A DNA stretch of 9,121 bases from DASZHJ01 sp035938015 (GTDB taxonomy: Bacteria > Pseudomonadota > Alphaproteobacteria > ATCC43930 > CGMCC-115725): assembly GCA_035938015.1 (NCBI GenBank), contig DASZHJ010000333.1:1-9121 (forward strand), read 5' to 3'. Shown here piece after piece: positions 1 to 5,355 of the stretch (position 1 is its first letter; each line of letters opens with the position of its first letter). Made by a program: the position numbers and the translations under genes. A model generated the notes under the pieces. That model was given only the letters and a program-made list of their open reading frames with translations. It had not been told where the DNA came from and ran no database searches.

Positions 1-1
1 C

Positions 2-79
2 GAGATCAAGTCGCACTACGAGCAGGCGGGACCCGCGCGCAGCAACCTGCGCTACGGCTATGTGCCCAAGCCCGGATAA
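2..79 (+). CDS. C-terminal end of an unidentified protein (5' part outside the window)
   Basis: An open frame enters from the left edge and ends at TAA (77-79), giving 25 residues that end in LRYGYVPKPG. I do not recognise the family, and the fragment is too short for an assignment. That it is coding is supported by the absence of stops, by GC-rich third positions (for example gag, atc, aag, ctg, cgc, ggc), and by a strong hairpin terminator that begins 12 bases after the stop. It runs convergently towards fliP, so it is not part of the fliP operon. Confidence 0.5.
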   Translation, partial: EIKSHYEQAGPARSNLRYGYVPKPG

Positions 80-90
80 TTCGCCGATCT

Positions 91-138
91 AAGCGAAAAG
101 CGCCGCCGGAGCCTCAGGCCTCCGGCGGCGCTTCGCTT
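91..138. terminator. Bidirectional rho-independent-like terminator between convergent genes
   Basis: A GC-rich stem pairs 100-110 with 121-131 (11 bp, GCGCCGCCGGA with its complement). It is extended inward by a 3-bp stem (111-113 with 117-119, loop TCA, one bulged C at 120) and outward by AAGCG pairing with CGCTT (91-95 with 134-138). The AAAA at 96-99 reads as a short U tract on the minus strand, so it best fits the end of the fliP operon. The plus-strand tail (cttcgcttta) is a weaker U tract for the upstream gene. Confidence 0.75.
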
Positions 139-152
139 TAGGCACGCTCTCG

Positions 153-899
153 CTATCCGCCCGGTCCGAAGCTCTGCACCAGGGAGCCCGCGACCAGGTA
201 CCAGCCGTCCACCAGCACGAAGAAGATGATCTTGAACGGCAGCGAGATCGTGACCGGTGGCAGCATCATCATGCCCATCGACATCAGGATCGAGGCCACC
301 ACCATGTCGATGATCAGGAAGGGCAGGAACAAAAGGAAGCCGATCTCGAAGGCGCGGCGAAGCTCGCTGATCATGAAGGACGGCACCAGCACGCGCAGCG
401 GCGTATCCTTGGCTTCGGCCACCTTGTCGATCTTGGCCATGTCGGCGAAGAGCTGGAGATCCTGACTACGCACATGCTGCATCATGAAGGCGTGCAGCGG
501 CACCAGCGCGCGCTGTGCGGCCTCGGTCTCGGTGATCTTGTCCTGCATCAGGGGTTGGAGGCCGTCGGTGTAAGAGGCCTGCAGCGTCGGGGCCATCACG
601 AAGCCCGTCAGGAAGAGCGCCAGGCTGATCATCACCACGTTGGGGGGTGTCTGCTGGATGCCGAGCGCGTTCCTGAGGAAGGACAGCACCACGATGATGC
701 GGGTGAAGGAGGTGACCGTGACCAGGATCGCCGGCGCCAGGCTCAGCACCGTCATCAGCAGCACGAGCTGCACGATGCGCGCGGTGGACCCGCCTTCGCC
801 GCCCAGATCGACCGTGACGGATTGCGCGAGCGCCGCGACGGGTGCGAGCGCGGTCGCCGCGCCCGCGGCGGTTGCGAGGAGCGAGCGAACGAGCCTCAC
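153..899 (-). CDS. fliP: Flagellar export gate protein FliP
   Basis: FliP is a core subunit of the flagellar type III export gate; five FliP assemble with FliQ and FliR into the inner-membrane export channel. The 248-residue product has the usual family length. Residues 1-26 form a cleavable-type signal peptide (ending AALAQ), as is normal for FliP. Hydrophobic segments lie near 42-62, 86-104, 186-204 and 215-238. The family signature PSFMISELRRAFEIGF is at 173-188, and the methionine-rich loop of the gate (MSMGMMM) at 206-212. The start is GTG at 897-899, which overlaps the fliO stop as GTGA on the minus strand, indicating translational coupling. It is the last gene of the minus-strand operon, just before the terminator at 91-138. 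Its partners fliQ and fliR are in the divergent operon. Confidence 0.97.
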   Translation of the reverse strand: MRLVRSLLATAAGAATALAPVAALAQSVTVDLGGEGGSTARIVQLVLLMTVLSLAPAILVTVTSFTRIIVVLSFLRNALGIQQTPPNVVMISLALFLTGFVMAPTLQASYTDGLQPLMQDKITETEAAQRALVPLHAFMMQHVRSQDLQLFADMAKIDKVAEAKDTPLRVLVPSFMISELRRAFEIGFLLFLPFLIIDMVVASILMSMGMMMLPPVTISLPFKIIFFVLVDGWYLVAGSLVQSFGPGG

Positions 900-1210
900 G
901 CCTGGCTCCCTTCGACCAGCGCATGAAATTCCGATGCCGGCGCACGTTCGGCCGCGATGCCGGTCTCGATCAGCAGGTCGCCCTCGGTGCCCAGCAAGAT
1001 CAAATGCTCCGCCGCATCCCGGCGCAGCAGGATGAGCCGCCGCTTGCCATCGAGCGGCAGCACCTCGAGCACGGCGAGCCGCTTCTTGCCCGCGGGCGCC
1101 ACGAACCGGTTCGCCCAGCCGAAGCGGCGCACTACCCAGGCGAGCGCGCCGATCATGCCGACGACCAGGACGAGCGCGATCAGAAAGCGCAGATAGGTGT
1201 CGAGACCCAT
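896..1210 (-). CDS. fliO: Flagellar biosynthesis protein FliO
   Basis: FliO is a small membrane protein that assists assembly or stability of the FliP-containing export gate. The 104-residue product has one N-terminal membrane segment (about residues 8-27), a basic stretch (VVRRFGWANRF), then a soluble domain with the FliO pattern (KKRLAVLEVLPLDGKRRLILLRRD, continuing into HLILLGTEGDLLIETG). That segment is split here as KKRLAVLEVL at 42-51 and DGKRRLILLRR at 54-64. The start is ATG at 1208-1210. Its stop overlaps the GTG of fliP by 3 bases. The 24-base gap to the upstream gene shows no obvious Shine-Dalgarno sequence, so coupling with that gene is likely. Synteny directly ahead of fliP strengthens the call. 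Confidence 0.92.
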   Translation of the reverse strand: MGLDTYLRFLIALVLVVGMIGALAWVVRRFGWANRFVAPAGKKRLAVLEVLPLDGKRRLILLRRDAAEHLILLGTEGDLLIETGIAAERAPASEFHALVEGSQA

Positions 1211-1234
1211 GGAGCGTGTGCGGTCGGCGTGCTC

Positions 1235-1549
1235 TTAGGATTGCGCTGCGTCGGCTGCGTAAGCGCCGACGGCGCGCCGGCGGGCCTCGGTCTCGGCCAC
1301 GCGCTCGAGCGTCTCCCGTTGGGTCGTGAGGGCCTCGGCGAGCGCGGAGAGATCCTTGGCGAGGCGCGCGAGCTTGCGGGCGGCGCGGCCGTGATGGCGC
1401 GGCGGCAACTGGACGGCGGCGGCGCAGAGCTCGGCGACCGCGAGATCGAGCCCGCTGACATCGACGAGATGGCCCGCCTGGATGGCCGCGCGGGCGGTGC
1501 TGAGCGTGTCGGAGACGAGCTCGAGGTCGGCGGGCGCGGCGATGGTCAT
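1235..1549 (-). CDS. Small helical protein of the fliOP operon, function unknown (FlgN-like candidate)
   Basis: I do not recognise this 104-residue protein. It is hydrophilic, cysteine-poor and predicted mostly helical, with no signal peptide or membrane segment. Heptad-like leucine and alanine runs cover about residues 8-47 and 58-90 (KLARLAKDLSALAEAL, TQRETLERVAE). Its start ATG (1547-1549) overlaps the stop of the FlhB-like gene in an ATGA junction and it ends 24 bases before fliO, so it is almost certainly co-translated with flagellar export genes. Length, helical layout and the late pattern TLERVAETEARRRAVGAYA recall FlgN-type export chaperones, but this is only a resemblance by eye. An export-apparatus accessory protein is the safest inference. 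Confidence 0.8.
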   Translation of the reverse strand: MTIAAPADLELVSDTLSTARAAIQAGHLVDVSGLDLAVAELCAAAVQLPPRHHGRAARKLARLAKDLSALAEALTTQRETLERVAETEARRRAVGAYAADAAQS

Positions 1550-1866
1550 GGCGTGGCTCCTGTCGCGTGGGAAGGCGGGGGCTGGGAGTGCGTGCGGTTG
1601 GCGCGGTAGATGTAGACGAGGATCTCCGCGACGGCGGCGAAAGCCGCGATCGGGATCTGATTGCCGATCTCGACCGCCGCGAGCAGCTCGGCGAGATCCG
1701 CGTCCTCGCGGACCTTGATGCCGTGCTCGAAGGCGAGTGCCAGAATGCGCTCGGCGATGGCGCCTCGGCCGCTCGCGACCACCCGCGGCGCGTCCGCTTC
1801 GGCGCGGTTGTAGCGCAGCGCTACCGCGACGGCGGGCTTTTCGGCGGGCGGATGTCGCGTGGGCAC
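1546..1866 (-). CDS. Free-standing FlhB cytoplasmic-domain homologue (FlhX-like)
   Basis: This 106-residue soluble protein matches only the C-terminal cytoplasmic domain of FlhB. By eye, residues 12-91 share about 37 identities in some 80 aligned columns with FlhB of the same window (VAVALRY, APxVVA, EHxxxxxE, QIP, AVAEIxxYxxR). It has no membrane segments. The NPTH autocleavage motif of FlhB is replaced by EKPA just before VAVALRY, so it cannot self-cleave there. Comparable proteins are known as FlhX in epsilonproteobacteria, where the Helicobacter form can stand in for a deleted FlhB C-terminal fragment. The start is GTG (1864-1866), supported by GGAAG five bases upstream on the minus strand. 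It is the first gene of the operon leading to fliO and fliP. A role in export switching is inferred. Confidence 0.9.
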   Translation of the reverse strand: MPTRHPPAEKPAVAVALRYNRAEADAPRVVASGRGAIAERILALAFEHGIKVREDADLAELLAAVEIGNQIPIAAFAAVAEILVYIYRANRTHSQPPPSHATGATP

Positions 1867-1916
1867 CAGGGCTTCCGATCGGCGGCTAATTCGTGGCCCA
1901 CCCTAGAGAAACACGC

Positions 1917-1931
1917 TTAACAGATGGTTGA
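1917..1931. promoter_or_regulatory. CtrA-like binding box 1
   Basis: TTAA (1917-1920), seven bases, then TTGA (1928-1931), matching the CtrA consensus TTAA-N7-TTAA at 7 of 8 positions with exact spacing. It lies 51 bases upstream of the minus-strand GTG and 68 bases upstream of flgB. If CtrA overlaps the -35 region as at many activated promoters, it could serve either direction. The consensus is established for alphaproteobacterial CtrA; occupancy here is inferred. Confidence 0.6.
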
Positions 1932-1958
1932 CGCGGGGTGCCGCTGCGGGCCCCCGTC
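1930..1958. repeat. Imperfect inverted repeat between the two CtrA-like boxes
   Basis: GACG-C-GGGG (1930-1938) is complementary to CCCC-CGTC (1951-1958) with one bulged C, around a 12-base centre that itself contains CCG-CTG-CGG (1941-1949). It fills almost exactly the gap between the two boxes. It could be an operator for a second regulator, a hairpin in a leader transcript, or a chance product of GC-rich sequence. Confidence 0.4.
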
Positions 1959-1973
1959 TTTACTAGATGTTAA
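1959..1973. promoter_or_regulatory. CtrA-like binding box 2
   Basis: TTTA (1959-1962), seven bases, then TTAA (1970-1973), again 7 of 8 matches to TTAA-N7-TTAA with exact spacing. It ends 25 bases before the flgB ATG. If it marked a -35 region for flgB, transcription would begin at or very near the ATG. It may instead act with box 1 or serve the minus-strand operon. Confidence 0.58.
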
Positions 1974-1998
1974 GGCAATCCGACGAGATTCAGCCGCG

Positions 1999-2379
1999 AT
2001 GGACCTGACCCAGATCCCGCTTTTCAAGGCGATGGCGAAGAAGCTCGCGTGGCTCAGCGCGCGTCAAAACGTGCTCGCCGAGAACGTCGCCAACGCCAAC
2101 ACGCCGGGCTTCCGCGCGAGTGACGTGAAGCCGCTCGATTTCGGCAAGCTGCTGGGCGGGCAGGGCGGCGGACAGCTGACGCTGGTCGCGACTTCGCCCG
2201 GCCACATCGCCACACCCGCGGGCGGCGGCACGCAGAATGCGCAAAAGGTCGCGACCACTGGGCCGATCCAGCTCGAGGACCAGATGATGAAGGTCAGCGA
2301 CAACGCGACCGACTACGCCTTCACCACCAGCCTCTACCAGAAGCAGATCGCGCTCATCAAAGAAGCGCTCGGGCACTAA
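1999..2379 (+). CDS. flgB: Flagellar proximal rod protein FlgB
   Basis: FlgB is a proximal rod subunit exported through the flagellar type III apparatus. The 126-residue protein has the N-terminal rod signature (ENVANANTPGFRASDV at 28-43), a glycine-rich variable middle (53-85), and a C-terminal helix (DNATDYAFTTSLYQKQIALI at 101-120) typical of axial proteins. The start chosen is ATG 1999, which gives the canonical MDLTQIPLF beginning. An in-frame ATG at 1924 would add 25 residues unlike the family (rich in Cys, Gly and Pro) and would run through the CtrA boxes, so I reject it. No good Shine-Dalgarno sequence precedes 1999. It is the first gene of the flgBC-fliEQR-flhB-cckA operon. Confidence 0.96.
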   Translation: MDLTQIPLFKAMAKKLAWLSARQNVLAENVANANTPGFRASDVKPLDFGKLLGGQGGGQLTLVATSPGHIATPAGGGTQNAQKVATTGPIQLEDQMMKVSDNATDYAFTTSLYQKQIALIKEALGH

Positions 2380-2392
2380 GGAATAGCGGCTC

Positions 2393-2803
2393 ATGGATCT
2401 CAACACCTCGATGCAGCTGGCCTTCGCCGGCATGACCGCCCAGGGGCAGCGCCTCAGGGTCATCGCCGAGAACCTCGCGAACACCGATTCGACGGCCAAG
2501 ACGCCCGGCGGCGAGCCCTATCGCCGGAAAGTCGTCAGCTTCCATGCCGTGCTCGACAAGACGCTCGGAGCGAACTCCGTCGCCGCCGGCAAGCCGGTGA
2601 CCGTCGCCGGCAAGCTCGAGCGCAAATACGAACCCGGCAACCCCGCGGCCGACACCGAGGGCTTCGTGCAGATGCCCAACGTCAATCCCGTGGTCGAGCT
2701 CATGGACATGCGCGACGCGCAACAGAGCTACCAGGCGAACCTCAACGTCATCGACGCCGCGAAATCGATGATCTCCCACACGCTCGACCTGCTCAGGGGA
2801 TAG
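2393..2803 (+). CDS. flgC: Flagellar proximal rod protein FlgC
   Basis: FlgC is the second proximal rod protein of this operon. The 136-residue product shows the rod N terminus (MTAQGQRLRVIAENLANTDS at 14-33), then the FlgC-typical insertion PGGEPYRRKVVSF (38-50), a conserved segment YEPGNPAADTEGFVQMPNVN (79-98), and the C-terminal amphipathic helix (DMRDAQQSYQANLNVIDAAK, 105-124). Length is normal for the family. AAGGAA at 2378-2383, overlapping the flgB stop, is a good Shine-Dalgarno sequence nine bases ahead of the ATG. It lies 13 bases downstream of flgB. Confidence 0.97.
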   Translation: MDLNTSMQLAFAGMTAQGQRLRVIAENLANTDSTAKTPGGEPYRRKVVSFHAVLDKTLGANSVAAGKPVTVAGKLERKYEPGNPAADTEGFVQMPNVNPVVELMDMRDAQQSYQANLNVIDAAKSMISHTLDLLRG

Positions 2804-2832
2804 CGGTCGGTTCTTAGAAGGAGACTTCCGTC

Positions 2833-3147
2833 ATGGCCGATCCGATCGCCAGCGCAGCGGCCGCTGCTTACTCCAGTGCCAGCAAGATCGCGGGCACGGG
2901 CCTCGTCGCCCGCGACGGCGCGCAGGACGGCGGCGGCTTCGGCGACCTCGTGCGCAAGGCGGCCGAGAGCGCCGTCGACACGCTGAAGCAAGGCGAGCAG
3001 GCGAGCCTCAACGGCGTCATGGGCAAGGCGGATATCGCGCAAGTCGCGGCCGCCGTCGCCAACGCCGATGCAACGCTGCAGACCATCGTCGCCGTGCGCG
3101 ACCGCGTGATATCCGCCTATCAAGACATCATCAAGATGACGATCTGA
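2833..3147 (+). CDS. fliE: Flagellar hook-basal body protein FliE
   Basis: FliE joins the MS ring and export gate to the proximal rod and is among the first exported axial proteins. The 104-residue product has the family layout: a low-complexity Ala/Ser/Gly N terminus (MADPIASAAAAAYSSAS), a conserved FGDLVRKAAESAVDTLKQGE segment (about 36-55), then AQVAAAVANADATLQTIVAV and the terminal VISAYQDIIKMTI (92-104), close to the common AYxEIMxMxI ending. AAGGAG at 2818-2823, nine bases before the ATG, is the strongest ribosome-binding site of this operon and suggests high translation. It sits 29 bases after flgC. Confidence 0.95.
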   Translation: MADPIASAAAAAYSSASKIAGTGLVARDGAQDGGGFGDLVRKAAESAVDTLKQGEQASLNGVMGKADIAQVAAAVANADATLQTIVAVRDRVISAYQDIIKMTI

Positions 3148-3172
3148 GCCTGGCGTCTTCCGGCAGAACGCC

Positions 3173-3436
3173 ATGAACGCCAACGACGTCTTCGGGATCG
3201 GCAATCAAGCGATCATGGTCGCGCTCGAGATCGGCGCGCCGGTCATGCTGCTGGCGCTGGGGGTCGGCTTGATCATCTCGATCCTGCAGGCGCTCACCCA
3301 GATCCAGGAAATGACGCTGACGTTCGTGCCGAAGATTATCGTGATCTTCGTCTCGCTCCTGGTCCTGATGCCGTTCATGCTGGGCACGCTGGTCGAATTC
3401 ACCCAATCCCTATTTGCCCGCATCGTCACCGGCTGA
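3173..3436 (+). CDS. fliQ: Flagellar export gate protein FliQ
   Basis: FliQ is the small two-helix membrane subunit of the export gate; four copies pack around FliP and FliR. The 87-residue protein has the standard length, two membrane hairpin helices (about 15-37 and 53-77), and the conserved linker QALTQIQEMTLTFVPKI (39-55). The start ATG gives MNANDVFGIGNQAIM, a typical FliQ beginning. There are 25 bases after fliE and 11 bases before fliR. The Shine-Dalgarno sequence is weak, so expression may depend on coupling. Confidence 0.97.
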   Translation: MNANDVFGIGNQAIMVALEIGAPVMLLALGVGLIISILQALTQIQEMTLTFVPKIIVIFVSLLVLMPFMLGTLVEFTQSLFARIVTG

Positions 3437-3447
3437 GCCCTCGGGCC

Positions 3448-4209
3448 ATGCTCGACCAGATCCTGCCGGCTAATCTGTTCGCGGCCGCGCTGGTGTTCGC
3501 GCGACTGGGCTCGGCGCTGATGCTGCTGCCCGGCATCGGCGAGATTTATGTCAATCCGCGGCTCCGGCTGGTGCTGGCACTCGGTATCACGCTGGTGGCG
3601 ACGCCGGTGGTGGCGCCGACATTGCCGCCTTTGCCCAGCGGCACCATCGAGCTCGGGCTCCTGCTCGGCGGCGAGATCGCCGTCGGGCTGTTCCTGGGCA
3701 CGATCGCGCGCATCCTGTTGGCGGCGCTCGAGGTCGCCGGCAGCATCATATCCATCAATCTCGGCCTGTCGGCCGCGCTCATTTTCAATCCGCTGCTGCA
3801 GCAGCAGGAGTCGATCACCAGCGCCTTTTACAGCGTGGCGGGCGTGCTGATCATTTTTCTCGCCGACCTGCACCACCCCATGCTGCGTGCGTTGGTGAGC
3901 AGCTACGGGGTGTTCGAGCCGGGCGCGTTGTTCCAATGGGGCGATTTTTCCGACGCCGTCGCGCGCGCGGTCACGGAGTCGTTTCGCATCGGCATCGAGA
4001 TGGCGGCGCCCTTCATGATCATCGGCACGATCTTCTACGTCGCGGTCGGGCTAATCTCGCGCTTGACGCCGCAGCTGCAGATCCTGTTCGTGATCCAGCC
4101 GTTGCAGATCGTCGCGGGCCTGTTTGCCTTCGCACTGCTGCTTGCGACGGGCATGCAGTGGTTCCTCGAGCGCTTCATCGCCAGCTTCCTTGCCTTGACG
4201 GGAGCCTGA
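3448..4209 (+). CDS. fliR: Flagellar export gate protein FliR
   Basis: FliR is the single-copy subunit that completes the FliP5-FliQ4-FliR1 gate and contacts FlhB. The 253-residue protein is very hydrophobic, with membrane stretches near 8-30, 39-60, 67-93, 124-145, 183-203 and 213-236. Recognisable family elements are FARLGSALMLLPGIGE (17-32), VNPRLRL (35-41) and GLISRLTPQLQILFV (201-215). Length is close to the family norm. The gene lies 11 bases after fliQ and 3 bases before flhB, fitting the usual fliQ-fliR-flhB order. Confidence 0.97.
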   Translation: MLDQILPANLFAAALVFARLGSALMLLPGIGEIYVNPRLRLVLALGITLVATPVVAPTLPPLPSGTIELGLLLGGEIAVGLFLGTIARILLAALEVAGSIISINLGLSAALIFNPLLQQQESITSAFYSVAGVLIIFLADLHHPMLRALVSSYGVFEPGALFQWGDFSDAVARAVTESFRIGIEMAAPFMIIGTIFYVAVGLISRLTPQLQILFVIQPLQIVAGLFAFALLLATGMQWFLERFIASFLALTGA

Positions 4210-4212
4210 TCC

Positions 4213-5298
4213 GTGGCGAGCGACGTCGACGACAGCCAACGCACAGAAGAGCCGTCGAGTCGCAAGCTCTCGCGCGCGCGGACCCGCGGCCAGGTCGTGC
4301 AATCCCGCGAGATCAACAATTGGTTCATGATCGGCACGGCCCTGGGTCTGGTGGCTTTCGGCGGCCCGTCCATCGCGCGCGCCATCGGCACGGCTCTCAA
4401 GCGCTATCTCGAGGCGTCTCATGCGCTCAGCGTCGAGGGTGCGCTCTGGCCGGCCGTGAGCGGCACGCTCGCGACCGTCGCCAGCGCGCTCGCGCTGCCG
4501 GTTGGGCTGCTGGTGGTGGCGGCGCTCGCGGGATCGCTGATCCAGACCGGCTTTCTGTTCGCACCCGAGAAGCTCACGCCCAAGCTCGACAACCTCTCGC
4601 CGGCCAAGGGCTTCTCGCGCATGTTCTCCGCGCGCGGCCTGATGGAGTTCGGCAAAACGCTGCTGAAGCTCGCAGTGGTGATCGCGGTCGTTGCCATGCT
4701 GATGCAGCCGGAGCTGATCCGCTTGCCGCTGACCTCCGGTCTCGATGCCGGGCAGATGCTGGCGGAGATTGCCCGCCTGATCGCTCGGCTCGGGCTCGGC
4801 GTCTTCGTCGCGCTCACTTTCATCGCCGTGCTCGACTACGGCTTCCAGCGCCTGAGCTTCTTCAAGTCGATGCGCATGTCGAAGCAAGAGGTCAAGGAAG
4901 AGTTCAAGCAGTCCGAGGGCGACCCCATGATCCGGGCACGCCTGAGGCAAATCCGCATGGACCGGGCGCGCAAGCGCATGATGGCGGCGGTGCCGACGGC
5001 CTCGGTGGTGGTGACCAACCCGACCCACGTCGCGGTGGCGCTCCGCTACGAGCTCGGCAAGGAGGGTGCGCCGTTGGTGGTCGCCAAGGGCGCCGAGCTC
5101 ATCGCCCAGCGCATCCGCGAGATTGCCACCGAGCACAAGGTGCCGATCGTCGAGAATCCGCCACTCGCCCGCGCGCTCTTCGCCAGCGTCGAGGTCGACC
5201 AGCAGATCCCGCCCGAGCATTACAAGGCCGTGGCCGAGATCATCGGCTACGTCTTCCGCTTGCAGGGCAAGCTCAAGCCGAAATCCCCGGCGCTGTGA
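4213..5298 (+). CDS. flhB: Flagellar export switch protein FlhB
   Basis: FlhB sits on the export gate and changes substrate specificity from rod/hook to filament proteins after autocleavage. The 361-residue product has the basic N terminus (TEEPSSRKLSRARTRGQV, 11-28), membrane segments near 38-60, 84-115, 150-168 and 185-210, a charged linker (about 222-262), and the autocleavage motif NPTH at 269-272 (DNA from 5017), the same numbering as in enteric FlhB. The C-terminal domain continues with VAVALRYELGKEGAPLVVAKG. The start is GTG at 4213, eight bases after GGAG (4201-4204). Only 3 bases separate it from fliR. A second, free C-terminal homologue is encoded at 1546-1866. Confidence 0.97.
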   Translation: MASDVDDSQRTEEPSSRKLSRARTRGQVVQSREINNWFMIGTALGLVAFGGPSIARAIGTALKRYLEASHALSVEGALWPAVSGTLATVASALALPVGLLVVAALAGSLIQTGFLFAPEKLTPKLDNLSPAKGFSRMFSARGLMEFGKTLLKLAVVIAVVAMLMQPELIRLPLTSGLDAGQMLAEIARLIARLGLGVFVALTFIAVLDYGFQRLSFFKSMRMSKQEVKEEFKQSEGDPMIRARLRQIRMDRARKRMMAAVPTASVVVTNPTHVAVALRYELGKEGAPLVVAKGAELIAQRIREIATEHKVPIVENPPLARALFASVEVDQQIPPEHYKAVAEIIGYVFRLQGKLKPKSPAL

Positions 5299-5355
5299 AT
5301 TATGCTAAACTACACCCCAGGCCATAGCGCCAGATCAGCAGACCGCCGGAGCCGC
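5299..5355 (+). promoter_or_regulatory. flhB-cckA intergenic spacer with the cckA ribosome-binding site
   Basis: These 57 bases between the flhB stop and the chosen cckA start begin with an AT-rich patch (about 5299-5313) unlike the adjoining genes. An in-frame ATG at 5302 has no ribosome-binding site, and the codons after it (CTA, CCA, AGA, TCA, GCA) are rare types for this GC-rich sequence. GGAG at 5348-5351 lies four bases before ATG 5356. The patch could carry a weak internal promoter for cckA, but I see no paired -35/-10. Confidence 0.5.

Larger units (their letters stand above)
1867..1998. promoter_or_regulatory. Divergent flagellar promoter/regulatory region
   Basis: This 132-base gap separates the GTG of the flhX-like operon (minus) from the ATG of flgB (plus), and is the only place where promoters for both operons can sit. 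It holds two CtrA-like boxes (1917-1931 and 1959-1973) and an inverted repeat between them. I see no convincing sigma-70 pair with normal spacing and no sigma-54 GG/GC element. The AT-rich pieces (cttaacag, tttactagatgttaa) stand out against the GC-rich surroundings. flgB lacks a clear Shine-Dalgarno sequence before its ATG, whereas the flhX-like gene has GGAAG at suitable distance. Confidence 0.75.

Noticed and set aside
842..1609. Long plus-strand open frame opposite fliO and its upstream genes
   Set aside because: It is antisense to three packed minus-strand genes of recognisable family or coupling, and its translation (rich in Arg, Gly, Glu and Asp) shows no family pattern. This is a usual artefact of GC-rich DNA.
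1928..1966. TTGACG at 1928 as a sigma-70 -35 element
   Set aside because: No -10-like hexamer lies 16-18 bases downstream (that position is a C run). The TTGA is better explained as half of CtrA box 1.
1924..1998. Upstream in-frame ATG for flgB at 1924
   Set aside because: It would add 25 non-family residues and cover the CtrA boxes and the inverted repeat. ATG 1999 gives the canonical N terminus.
4051..5220. 389-codon minus-strand frame opposite fliR/flhB
   Set aside because: It is antisense to conserved genes and its composition mirrors the GC bias; no recognisable motif or start signal.
3936..5327. 463-codon plus-strand frame overlapping fliR and flhB
   Set aside because: It is out of frame with clear FliR and FlhB sequences, and its Arg/Ala/Gly/Asp-rich translation has no family features.
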